Part shown: piece after piece, positions 46,290 through 59,378 of the stretch
Layout: every line of letters starts with the position of its first letter
Numbering within the stretch: position 1 is the first letter of the stretch
NCBI RefSeq assembly: GCF_964355755.1
Contig: NC_092672.1
Location: forward strand, 2,108,001-2,172,000
Origin: Antedon mediterranea
Taxonomy: Eukaryota > Echinodermata > Crinoidea > Comatulida > Antedonidae
DNA: 64,000 bases
Direction: 5' to 3'
The notes under the pieces: model-generated
What the model saw: only the letters and a program-made list of their open reading frames with translations
Told to the model about the DNA's origin: nothing
Database searches by the model: none
Program-made: the position numbers and the translations under genes

Positions 46290-49200
46290 ATGTACGTCAG
46301 AAATATAGTTTTCCTGCTAATATTCGTAGTTTCATCGTTCGGTCTTGGTACAAGTAGGTTTCCTGTTTATATTATATATATTTTTACCGTCCAGACAACA
46401 TTACAATCGTAGAAAGTGCATTGACTTGTCGATTTCATGGGTCGTCCTTGCATCCATTCACTTTGATATTATTTCACTTTTATATATTTTTAAATCCCAT
46501 TTTTTGTATTTATTCTTTGTTTATGTATTTAAAATGTATTGTTGAATGGATTCTAAATGAGTAAATCAAATAAAAATAAAATAAAAAACGTTAAGTCAAG
46601 CGATACTGTGAATTTTGATTTTTACAAAAATGTAAAATTGTTAAACTCTAGAGATATTTGAAAATTCATTTTTAAACTTTCACAAAGTCAAGCCAAACGA
46701 TATTATAAATCTTGTGCTTCGGGATACCGGATCGGCCGGATAATAATGAATACATGCTTATAACTTTATAGGCATTAATTGAAAAATCATCATAATCGAT
46801 TTATATCAATCAAACATAATCTAAAGAAGTAACGTTATAAATCTAAGAACATATTTGGAAAATCTGAAATACTTGATTATACCGTACTGCGTTTTTACGC
46901 TTACGCTAACACTTAAAATCTAATATTATTTACTGCTGCGCGTCTCGGTATCATTACGCAATTTAAATGAGTTCTCTCAACTTGAATTGTACGCGATTAT
47001 TATATAATTATATCTTAGAGAATTTTCAAAAGGTTGTTCTTTCATTGTCAGTCATAGTTTGAAATCGTTCACGTGCATCTACGCATATTTAAAGAAGTGA
47101 GTAAGTACACTTGATAGAATGGTAAACATTATAGATTGTTGTACATAACAGGTAAAAGAAAAAAGGTCAAGTTTATGTATAATAGGCAGAAGAATGTATA
47201 AATCGATCATACAAAATGAGCAGTGAAGATGTAATAAATTGTCGAAAATGCCACTGATGTAATTTGTACGCGTAATTTATTTGATTGATATTTAAATAGG
47301 CCTACCTCATACCTTGTATTTTATTATTTTTTACTTAATTTCTCCACGCTTTTATCGTTTAATTTCGTGGTCAAAAATCTAAGTTATCAAGTCAAAATAG
47401 TGAAAAGATAAAGAAACAACAACATGTTGGTCACAATCGCCTTTTATTTAGAACTTTGCTTATCAAAATGATGTTACGATTACAATCAAGTCATAACATA
47501 GATGGGCAATGGTAATGCTTGCACAGTTCAATGTGTGGCACATGTTTTGGCGGTTTGTAAATCCAGCAGACGACCAACGACACACATCGATTGACCTGAC
47601 CTGACCTAGATCGGTCGTCGCAAATCACAAGCTTATGAAAGAATGTTTTGTACAAAATCATAAAAATTATTCAATTTTGTAAAAAAAGGCATCAAGCATG
47701 GAGACTGTCCAATACCAGGCAATGGAACTGCAGGAGCATGCGTAGAACAGTGCACAGGTGACGGTGAATGTGCCAGTTTTATGAAGTGCTGTTCCAATGA
47801 GTGTGGTCACGTGTGTTTGGCGCCAATTCCAGGTAGGGCCTATTCTTGTGTATTTCTCATTATTTTATTTTAAAAAGTGGTATTGAGAGCTATTTACAGT
47901 TGATAACTTGAATTCGGTTTATGTATTGCGTTACAGTTATCAAAGAGGGAAGTTGTCCTACTATTGCTAATGAAACTGTTGGCATATGTGTTGAAGAATG
48001 TAGCGGAGATGAGAACTGTAATGGAACTAAAAAATGCTGCTCAAATGGATGTGGACACTCTTGTATGGAACCAGAACCAGGTATTTACTTTATGATTTGT
48101 ATCTGTCAATAGATTATTCAACGATACAATAGAATATTTAGTCTTTTTCCTGCAATAAGGAGATTTTAAGTTTTTTTTATTTTACTCGTATTTCAGCAAA
48201 TCCGATGTGTCCGGAGGTTATGTGCATGATGTTTTGTGACCACGGTTTCCAACAAGATGAAAATGGCTGCGATATCTGTCAATGCAAACGTAAATATATT
48301 TTGATTACAACATACAATTTAAAGTATTAATTGTTTTTTGTTTAGAAATGAAATAATCCTAAAATTTGCCTTTATTTTAGCAAATCCGATGTGTCCAGAA
48401 GTTATGTGCATGGTGTTTTGTGACCACGGTTTCCAACAAGACGAAAATGGCTGCGATATCTGTCAATGCAAACGTAATTATATTTTATCACAACATAAAG
48501 TATAAAATATTAATTATTTTCCTTTTAGAAATAAAATAATCCTAAATTTTACCTTTATTTCAGCAAATCCGATGTGTCCAGAAGTTATGTGCATGATGTT
48601 TTGTGACCACGGTTTCCAACAAGACGAAAATGGCTGCGATATCTGTCAATGCAAACGTAAATATATTTTGATTGTATTTGATAAATTTTGAAAAGATATT
48701 ATTTTGATAAACATAAATTATGAATCTTAAAATTCATACCAGAACAAAACCACTCATTTTTTAAATGTACGTTACAGTTATTAAAGAGGGAAGTTGTCCT
48801 ACTATTGCTAACGACACTGTTGGCATATGTGCTGAAGAATGTAGCGGAGATGAGAACTGTAATGGAACTAAAAAATGCTGCTCAAATGGATGTGGACACT
48901 CTTGTATGGAACCAGAACCAGGTATTTACTTTATGATTTGTATCTGTTAATAGATTATACAACGATACAATAGAAAATGTAGTCTTTTTTCTGAAATATG
49001 GAGATTTTATGGTTTTTTTAAATTCTACTTTTATTTCAGCAAATCCGATGTGTTCAGAAGTTATGTGTTTGATGTTTTGTGAACACGGTTTTCAACAAGA
49101 CGAAAATGGCTGCGATATCTGTCAATGCAAACGTAAGCATATTTTTATCACAACATAAAGTATATAATATTAATTATTTTTCTTTTAGAACTGAAATAAT

Positions 49201-52200
49201 CCTAAAATGTGCCTTTATTTCAGCAAATCCGATGTGTCCAGAAGTTATGTGCATGATGTTCTGTGATCACGGTTTCCAACAAGACGAAAATGGCTGCGAT
49301 ATCTGTCAATGCAAACGTAAATATATTTTGATTACAACATAAAGTATATTTTATTAATTATTTTTCTTTTAGAAATGAAATAATCCTAAAATTTGCCTTT
49401 ATTTCAGCAAATCCGATGTGTCCAGAAGTTATGTGTTTGTTGTTTTGTGAACACGGTTTCCAACAAGATAAAAATGGCTGCGATATCTGTCTGTGCAAAC
49501 GTAATTATATTTTTATCACAACATAAAGTATATTTTATTAATTATTTTTTCTTTTAGAAATGAAATAATCCTAAAAATTGCCTTTATTTCAGCAAATCCG
49601 ATGTGTCCAGAAGTTATGTGCATGATGTTCTGTGACCACGGTTTCCAACAAGACGAAAATGGCTGCGATATCTGTCAATGCAAACGTAAATATATTTTTA
49701 TTACAAAATAAACTATATGGTATTAATTATTTTTATTAACAAAATAAATTAATCCTAAAATTTGCCTTTATTTCAGCAAATCCGATGTGTCCAGAAGTTA
49801 TGTGCATGATGTTTTGTGATCACGGTTTCCAACAAGATGAAAATGGCTGCGATATCTGTCAATGCAAACGTAAATATATTTTGATTGTATTTGATAAATT
49901 TTGAAAAGATATTATTTTGATAAACATAAATTATGAATCTTAAAATTCATACCAGAACAAAACCACTCATTTTTTAAATGTACGTTACAGTTATTAAAGA
50001 GGGAAGTTGTCCTACTATTGCTAACGACACTGTTGGTATATGTGCTGAAGAATGTAGCGGAGATGAGAACTGTAATGGAACTAAAAAATGTTGCTCAAAT
50101 GGATGTGGACACTCTTGTATGGAACCAGAACCAGGTATTTACTTTATGATTTGTATCTACCAATAGATTATACAACGATACAATAGAAAATGTAGTCTTT
50201 TTTCTGCAATATGGAGATTTTATGGGTTTTTTTAAATTCTACTTTTATTTCAGCAAATCCGATGTGTCCAGAAGTTATGTGTTTGATATTTTGTGAACAC
50301 GGTTTTCAACAAGACGAAAATGGCTGCGATATCTGTCAATGCAAACGTAAGCATATTTTTATCACAACATAAAGTATATAATATTAATTATTTTTCTTTT
50401 AGAACTGAAATAATCCTAAAATTTGCCTTTATTTCAGCAAATCCGATGTGTTCAGAAGTTATGTGCATGATGTTTTGTGATCACGGTTTCCAACAAGATG
50501 AAAATGGCTGCGATATCTGTCAATGCAAACGTAAATATATTTTGATTACAACATAAAGTATATTTTATTAATTATTTTTCTTTTAGAAATGAAATAATCC
50601 TAAAATTTGCCTTTATTTCAGCAAATCCGATGTGTCCAGAAGTTATGTGCATGATGTTTTGTGATCACGGTTTCCAACAAGATGAAAATGGCTGCGATAT
50701 CTGTCAATGCAAACGTAATTATATTTTGATTACAACATAAAATATAAAGTATTAATTGTTTTTTGTTTAGAAATAAAAAATCTAAAGTTTTGCCTTTATT
50801 TCAGAAAATCCGATGTGTCCAGACGTTATGTGTATGATGTTTTGTGATCACGGTTTACAACAAGACGAAAATGGCTGCGATATCTGTCAATGCAAACGTA
50901 AATATATTTTTATCACAACATAAACTATATTTTATTAATTATTTTTTCTTTTAGAAATGAAATAATCCTAAAATTTGCCTTTATTTCAGCAAATCCGATG
51001 TGTCCAGAAGTTATGTGTTTGATGTTTTGTGAACACGGTTTCCAACAAGACGAAAATGGCTGCGATATCTGTCACTGCAAACGTAAATTTATTTTGATTG
51101 TATTTGATAAATTTTGAAAAGATATTTTTTTGATAAACATAAATTATGAATCTTAAAATTCATACCAGAACAAAACCACTCATTTTTTAAATGTACGTTA
51201 CAGTTATTAAAGAGGGAAGTTGTCCTACTATTGCTAACGACACTGTTGGCATATGTGCTGAAGAATGTAGCGGAGATGAGAACTGTAATGGAACTAAAAA
51301 ATGCTGCTCAAATGGATGTGGACACTCTTGTATGGAACCAGAACCAGGTATTTACTTTATGATTTGTATCTATTAATAGATTATACAACGATACAATAGA
51401 AAATGTAGTCTTTTTTCTGAAATATGGAGATTTTATGGTTTTTTTAAATTCTACTTTTATTTCAGCAAATCCGATGTGTCCAGAAGTTATGTGTTTGATG
51501 TTTTGTGAACACGGTTTTCAACAAGACGAAAATGGCTGCGATATCTGTCAATGCAAACGTAAGCATATTTTTATCACAACATAAAGTATATAATATTAAT
51601 TATTTTTCTTTTAGAACTGAAATAATCTTAAAATGTGCCTTTATTTCAGCAAATCCGATGTGTCCAGAAGTTATGTGTATGATGTTTTGTGAACACGGTT
51701 TCCAACAAGACGAAAATGGCTGCGATATCTGTCAATGCAAACGTAAGCATATTTTTATCACAACTTAAAGTATATAATATTAATTATTTTTCTTTTAGAA
51801 CTGAAATAATCCTAAAATTTGCCTTTATTTCAGCAAATCCGATGTGTCCAGAAGTTATGTGCATGATGTTTTGTGACCACGGTTTCCAACAAGATGAAAA
51901 TGGCTGTGATATCTGTCAATGCAAACGTAAATATATTTTGATTACAACATAAAGTATATTTTATTAATTATTTTTCTTTTAGAAATGAAATAATCCTAAA
52001 ATTTGCCTTTATTTCAGAAAATCCGATGTGTCCAGACGTTATGTGTATGATGTTTTGTGATCACGGTTTACAACAAGACGAAAATGGCTGCGATATCTGT
52101 CAATGCAAACGTAAATATATTTTTATCACAACATAAACTATATTTTATTAATTATTTTTTCTTTTAGAAATGAAATAATCCTAAAATTTGCCTTTATTTC

Positions 52201-55200
52201 AGCAAATCCGATGTGTCCAGAAGTTATGTGTTTGATGTTTTGTGAACACGGTTTCCAACAAGACGAAAATGGCTGCGATATCTGTCAATGCAAACGTAAA
52301 TATATTTTGATTGTATTTGATAAATTTTGAAAAGATATTATTTTGATAAACATAAATTATGAATCTTAAAATTCATACCAGAACAAAACCACTCGTTGTT
52401 TTTAATGTACGTTACAGTTATTAAAGAGGGAAGTTGTCCTACTATTGCTAACGAAACTGTTGGCATATGTGTTGAAGAATGTAGCGGAGATGAGAACTGT
52501 AACGGAACTAAAAAATGCTGCTCAAATGGATGTGGACACTCTTGTATGGAACCAGAACCAGGTATTTACTTTATGATTTGTATCTATCAATAGATTATTC
52601 AACGATACAATAGAATATTTAGTCTTTTTCCTGCAATAAGGAGATTTTAAGTTTTTTTTATTTTACTCGTATTTCAGCAAATCCGATGTGTCCGGAGGTT
52701 ATGTGCATGATGTTTTGTGACCACGGTTTCCAACAAGATGAAAATGGCTGCGATATCTGTCACTGCAAACGTAATTATATTTTGATTACAACATACAATT
52801 TAAAGTATTAATTGTTTTTTGTTTAGAAATGAAATAATCCTAAAATTTGCCTTTATTTTAGCAAATCCGATGTGTCCAGAAGTTATGTGCATGATGTTTT
52901 GTGACCACGGTTTCCAACAAGACGAAAATGGCTGCGATATCTGTCAATGCAAACGTAATTATATTTTATCACAACATAAAGTATAAAATATTAATTATTT
53001 TCCTTTTAGAAATAAAATAATCCTAAATTTTACCTTTATTTCAGCAAATCCGATGTGTCCAGAACTTATGTGCATGATGTTTTGTGACCACGGTTTCCAT
53101 CAAGACGAAAATGGCTGCGATATCTGTCAATGCAAACGTAAATATATTTTGATTGTATTTGATAAATTTTGAAAAGATATTATTTTGATAAACATAAATT
53201 ATGAATCTTAAAATTCATACCAGAACAAAACCACTCATTTTTTAAATGTACGTTACAGTTATTAAAGAGGGAAGTTGTCCTACTATTGCTAACGACACTG
53301 TTGGCATATGTGCTGAAGAATGTAGCGGAGATGAGAACTGTAATGGAACTAAAAAATGCTGCTCAAATGGATGTGGACACTCTTGTATGGAACCAGAACC
53401 AGGTATTTACTTTATGATTTGTATCTATTAATAGATTATACAACGATACAATAGAAAATGTAGTCTTTTTTCTGCAATATGGAGATTTTATGGTTTTTTT
53501 AAATTCTATTTTTATTTCAGCAAATCCGATGTGTCCAGAAGTTATGTGTTTGATGTTTTGTGAACACGGTTTTCAACAAGACGAAAATGGCTGCGATATC
53601 TGTCAATGCAAACGTAAGCATATTTTTATCACAACATAAAGTATATAATATTAATTATTTTTCTTTTAGAACTGAAATAATCCTAAAATGTGCCTTTATT
53701 TCAGCAAATCCGATGTGTCCAGAAGTTATGTGCATGATGTTCTGTGATCACGGTTTCCAACAAGACGAAAATGGCTGCGATATCTGTCAATGCAAACGTA
53801 AATATATTTTGATTACAACATAAAGTATATTTTATTAATTATTTTCTTTTAGAAATGAAATAATCCTAAAATTTGCCTTTATTTCAGCAAATCCGATGTG
53901 TCCAGAAGTTATGTGTTTGTTGTTTTGTGAACACGGTTTCCAACAAGATGAAAATGGATGCGATATCTGTCTGTGCAAACGTAATTATATTTTTATCACA
54001 ACATAAAGTATATTTTATTAATTTTTTTTTTTTTTAGAAATGAAATAATCCTAAAAAATGCCTTTATTTCAGCAAATCCGATGTGTCCAGAACTTATGTG
54101 CATGATGTTTTGTGACCATGGTTTCCATCAAGACGAAAATGGCTGCGATATCTGTCAATGCAAACGTAAATATATTTTGATTGTATTTGATAAATTTTGA
54201 AAAGATATTATTTTGATAAACATAAATTATGAATCTTAAAATTCATACCAGAACAAAACCACTCATTTTTTAAATGTACGTTACAGTTATTAAAGAGGGA
54301 AGTTGTCCTACTATTGCTAACGACACTGTTGGCATATGTGCTGACGAATGTAGCGGAGATGAGAACTGTAATGGAACTAAAAAATGCTGCTCAAATGGAT
54401 GTGGACACTCTTGTATGGAACCAGAACCAGGTATTTACTTTATGATTTGTATCTATTAATAGATTATACAACGATACAATAGAAAATGTAGTCTTTTTTC
54501 TGCAATATGGAGATTTTATGTTTTTTTAAAATTCTACTTTTATTTCAGCAAATCCGATGTGTCCAGAAGTTATGTGTTTGATGTTTTGTGAACACGGTTT
54601 TCAACAAGACGAAAATGGCTGCGATATCTGTCAATGCAAACGTAAGCATATTTTTATCACAACATAAAGTATATAATATTAATTATTTTTCTTTTAGAAC
54701 TGAAATAATCCTAAAATGTGCCTTTATTTCAGCAAATCCGATGTGTCCAGAAGTTATGTGCATGATGTTCTGTGATCACGGTTTCCAACAAGACGAAAAT
54801 GGCTGCGATATCTGTCAATGCAAACGTAAATATATTTTGATTACAACATAAAGTATATTTTATTAATTATTTTTCTTTTAGAAATGAAATAATCCTAAAA
54901 TTTGCCTTTATTTCAGCAAATCCGATGTGTCCAGAAGTTATGTGTTTGTTGTTTTGTGAACACGGTTTCCAACAAGATGAAAATGGCTGCGACATCTGTC
55001 TGTGCAAACGTAATTATATTTTTATCACAACATAAAGTATATTTTATTAATTATTTTTTCTTTTAGAAATGAAATAATCCTAAAAATTGCCTTTATTTCA
55101 GCAAATCCGATGTGTCCAGAAGTTATGTGTATGATGTTTTGTGACCACGGTTTCCAACAAGATGAAAATGGCTGCGATATCTGTCTGTGCAAACGTAAAT

Positions 55201-58200
55201 ATATTTTTATTACAAAATAAACTATATGGTATTAATTATTTTTATTAACAAAATAAATTAATCCTAAAATTTGCCTTTATTTCAGCAAATCCGATGTGTT
55301 CAGAAGTTATGTGCATGATGTTTTGTGATCACGGTTTCCATCAAGACGAAAATGGCTGCGATATCTGTCAATGCAAACGTAAATATATTTTGATTGTATT
55401 TGATAAATTTTGAAAAGATATTATTTTGATAAACATTTAATTATGAATCTTAAAATTCATACCAGAACAAAACCACTCATTTTTTAAATGTACGTTACAG
55501 TTATTAAAGAGGGAAGTTGTCCTACTATTGCTAACGACACTGTTGGCATATGTGCTGAAGAATGTAGCGGAGATGACAACTGTAATGGAACTAAAAAATG
55601 CTGCTCAAATGGATGTGGACACTCTTGTATGGAACCAGAACCAGGTATTTACTTTATGATTTGTATCTATTAATAGATTATACAACGATACAATAGAAAA
55701 TGTAGTCTTTTTTCTGAAATATGGAGATTTTATGGTTTTTTTAAATTCTACTTTTATTTCAGCAAATCCGATGTGTCCAGAAGTTATGTGTTTGATGTTT
55801 TGTGAACACGGTTTTCAACAAGACGAAAATGGCTGCGATATCTGTCAATGCAAACGTAAGCATATTTTTATCACAACATAAAGTATATAATATTAATTAT
55901 TTTTCTTTTAGAACTGAAATAATCCTAAAATGTGCCTTTATTTCAGCAAATCCGATGTGTCCAGAAGTTATGTGCATGATGTTCTGTGATCACGGTTTCC
56001 AACAAGACGAAAATGGCTGCGATATCTGTCAATGCAAACGTAAATATATTTTGATTACAACATAAAGTATATTTTATTAATTATTTTTCTTTTAGAAATG
56101 AAATATTCCTAAAATTTGCCTTTATTTCAGCAAATCCGATGTGTCCAGAAGTTATGTGTTTGTTGTTTTGTGAACACGGTTTCCAACAAGATGAAAATGG
56201 CTGCGACATCTGTCTGTGCAAACGTAATTATATTTTTATCACAACATAAAGTATATTTTATTAATTATTTTTTCTTTTAGAAATGAAATAATCCTAAAAA
56301 TTGCCTTTATTTCAGCAAATCCGATGTGTCCAGAAGTTATGTGCATGATGTTCTGTGATCACGGTTTCCAACAAGACGAAAATGGCTGCGATATCTGTCA
56401 ATGCAAACGTAAATATATTTTGATTACAACATAAAGTATATTTTATTAATTATTTTTCTTTTAGAAATGAAATAATCCTAAAATTTGCCTTTATTTCAGC
56501 AAATCCGATGTGTCCAGAAGTTATGTGCATGATGTTTTGTGATCATGGTTTCCAACAAGATGAAAATGGCTGCGATATCTGTCACTGCAAACGTAAATAT
56601 ATTTTTATCATAACATAAAATATATTTTATTAATTATTTTTTCTTTTAGAAATGAAATAATCCTAAAATTTGCCTTTATTTCAGCAAATCCGATGTGTCC
56701 AGAAGTTATGTGCATGATGTTTTGTGATCACGGTTTCCATCAAGACGAAAATGGCTGCGATATCTGTCACTGCAAACGTAAAAATATATCTTGATTGTAT
56801 TTGATAAATTTTGAAAAGATATTATTTTGATAAACATAAATTATGAATCTTAAAATTCATACCAGAACAAAACCACTCATTTTTTAAATGTACGTTACAG
56901 TTATTAAAGAGGGAAGTTGTCCTACTATTGCTAACGACACTGTTGGCATTTGTGCTGAAGAATGTAGCGGAGATGACAACTGTAATGGAACTAAAAAATG
57001 CTGCTCAAATGGATGTGGACACTCTTGTATGGAACCAGAACCAGGTATTTACTTTATGATTTGTATCTACTAATAGATTATACAACGATACAATAGAAAA
57101 TGTAGTCTTTTTTCTGCAATATGGAGATTTTATGGTTTTTTAAAATTCTACTTTTATTTCAGCAAATCCGATGTGTCCAGAAGTTATGTGTTTGATGTTT
57201 TGTGATCACGGTTTTCAACAAGACGAAAATGGCTGCGATATCTGTCAATGCAAACGTAAATATATTTTGATTACAACATAAAGTATATTTTATTAATTAT
57301 TTTTCTTTTAGAAATGAAATAATCCTAAAATTTGCCTTTATTTCAGCAAATCCGATGTGTCCAGAAGTTATGTGCATGATGTTTTGTGAACACGGTTTCC
57401 AACAAGACGAAAATGGCTGCGATATCTGTCAATGCAAACGTAATTATATTTTGATTACAACATAAAATATAAAGTATTAATTGTTTTTTGATTAGAAATA
57501 AAAAAAATCTAAAGTTTTGCCTTTATTTCAGAAAATCCGATGTGTCCAGAAGTTATGTGTTTGATGTTTTGTGACCACGGTTTCCAACAAGATGAAAATG
57601 GCTGCGATATCTGTCAATGCAAACGTAAATATATTTGTATTGCTATATAAACTAAATATTATTAGTTACGTGTCTTTAACAAATAGTTTTTAGTTTTCCG
57701 CAGAGTCGAGATTTCATGTTGTTTTTAAATTCCACTTGTTTTTACAGCAAATCCGATGTGTCCAGAAGTTATGTGCGCGATGTTTTGTGACCACGGTTTT
57801 CAACAAGATAAAAATGGCTGCGATATCTGTCAATGTAAACGTAAGTATATTTATATTACAACATAAATTATTTAGTATTACTTTTTTTAAAGAAATAAAA
57901 TAATCCTAAATCTTACATATTTCAGCAAATCCGATGTGTTCAGAAGTAATGTGTAGGATGTTTTGTGAACACGGTTTCCAACAAGATGAAAATGGCTGCG
58001 ATATCTGTGAATGCAAACGTAATTATATATTTTTTGTTTTTGACCTCTCAAACTCATTCTCAGTTGTTATATTTCCATCCCATTGATTGCTATTCACTAA
58101 ATAATCCGATATAATACTATAGCTGTTCCATTTGCGATTCACTAGGATCATTGTATTCTCCTACATCAATAATCCTTGGGTTAACCGAAGGATCTCAATT

Positions 58201-59378
58201 ACAATTATACCTAGGCCTATTAAATGTGCAATTTGGACTACTGTATGTTGGTTGTAAGCAGTTATGAAATACATTTAATGTTTTACATCTTTATAGTTCC
58301 AAAGAAAGGTTTTTGTCCCAAAGTCAAAACAGATGATTTTGGAATTTGTGCCGAGAAATGTACGTCTGACTCCAATTGTACCGGTTCCTTTAAGTGTTGT
58401 TCAAACGGGTGCGGGCGTGCTTGTATGGAACCGCTCGACCAACCAGGTAAAATTATTTATTTCCGATCATGATGAGAGAAATAACAAGATGTGCGCATAT
58501 CTAAATCAATCCTAGTAAACAGGCCAATTGAACTAAAGAAGTATTATAAGTGATACAATAGGCCTAATTACCAACGATGTAATTAATAATATTAATTACA
58601 AATACTTATTTTAGCTGTTCCGGGCTGTCCAGATTTCATGTGTGAAGTATTTTGTGAGCAACACAATTTCGAACATATCTGTGATAAGTGTAAATGCAAA
58701 GGTAATATCAGTGAGGTCTATTTTATTTGTGTTGTTGATTTAGCTAAGAGCTGCAACGCAAGTACGTAGACGCAACAAAGTGGGTTGACCAATGACAGCA
58801 AAAGTTCGAATAATCGGTCGCTTGTGATTGGTCAAACCACTTAAGTTTGGTTCATACTAGGACGTTAACGCAACGACGTAAGGGCCACGTAACTAAAGCG
58901 TGGTTCCCACTAGCGACGCAACACAAGGACGTAACGCAACGCAAGTGAATTGACCAATCACAAGCGATGGCTTATTCGCTTGTGATTGCTAACTGTCTAT
59001 AACTTCGCTTGTCATTGGTTAAAACGCTTGCGTTGCGTTTACGTCCTTGCGTTACGTTCTAGTGGGAACCAAGGTTAATTATCCAAATATTCGCTTGTGA
59101 TTGGTCAAATCGCTTGCGTTGCGCTTATGTCCATGCGTTGCTTCCATAAGGAGAAGCATTCTGAGGATATAATAACTAACAGGCCTACAAATATACACCT
59201 ATATAATATTTCCAATGTATGAAGACATCATCATAATGATTATTTATGTTTTGTTGTAGGCAAGACTGAAATTCCTCCTGCATACTCGGAAACTATAGGC
59301 AATACAGGATCTGGGATGATTGCAACTTTTTTCGTGGTGATCTGCCTCGCAACTGTGAGTTCTTTGATCACGTGGTAA
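46290..59378 (+). CDS. Gene 3: giant WAP/antistasin repeat protein, likely GPI-anchored
   Basis: Signal exon 46290-46353 (MYVRNIVFLLIFVVSSFGLG). WAP exons start at 47689, 47937, 48778, 49991, 51204, 52418, 53259, 54287, 55501, 56901 (144 nt each) and 58297 (150 nt). Between them lie 41 antistasin-like exons of 93 nt, in groups of 3,5,5,5,3,4,5,6,5, plus a divergent one at 58615-58701. The last exon (59260-59378) ends TGSG then MIATFFVVICLATVSSLITW and stop: a hydrophobic C-terminus with no cytoplasmic tail, fitting a GPI signal. Total 5,673 nt, 1,890 aa, no frame break. The antistasin unit (31 aa) has six Cys: CPEVMC, MMFC, DHGFQQDENGC, DIC, QC. WAP units have eight Cys ([11 protein letters not shown]). 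Both families include secreted serine protease inhibitors. All internal exons are phase 1-1. Which exons are spliced together in vivo is unknown. AATAAA at 59663. Confidence 0.88.
47937..58018 (+). repeat. Higher-order exon array: WAP + 3 to 6 antistasin exons
   Basis: Antistasin exon starts: 48197, 48381, 48564; 49040, 49224, 49408, 49593, 49777; 50254, 50438, 50622, 50805, 50990; 51466, 51650, 51834, 52018, 52203; 52678, 52862, 53045; 53521, 53705, 53888, 54073; 54549, 54733, 54917, 55102, 55286; 55763, 55947, 56131, 56316, 56500, 56685; 57163, 57347, 57532, 57748, 57926. Antistasin exons recur every 183-186 bp with about 91-bp introns; WAP blocks recur about every 0.85-1.4 kb. Introns are as similar as exons. 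The W2 to A6 segment (from 47937) recurs from 52418, and the fourth block (49991) recurs at 51204. Confidence 0.92.
58745..59080. mobile_element. Nested or rearranged MITE-B copies in gene 3 last intron
   Basis: A partial unit (58745-58862: GACGCAACAAAGTGGGTTGA ... TTTGGTTCATACTAGGACG) is followed by a complete copy (58895-59075: GCGTGGTTCCCACTAGCGAC to CGTTCTAGTGGGAACCAAGG). Confidence 0.75.

Noticed and set aside
49079-49342. Repeated 87-codon open frames (MNTVFNKTKM...) across the antistasin array
   Set aside because: They start in the wrong frame of one antistasin exon and read through the intron into the next. The exon-intron model with consensus splice sites and conserved Cys explains them fully.
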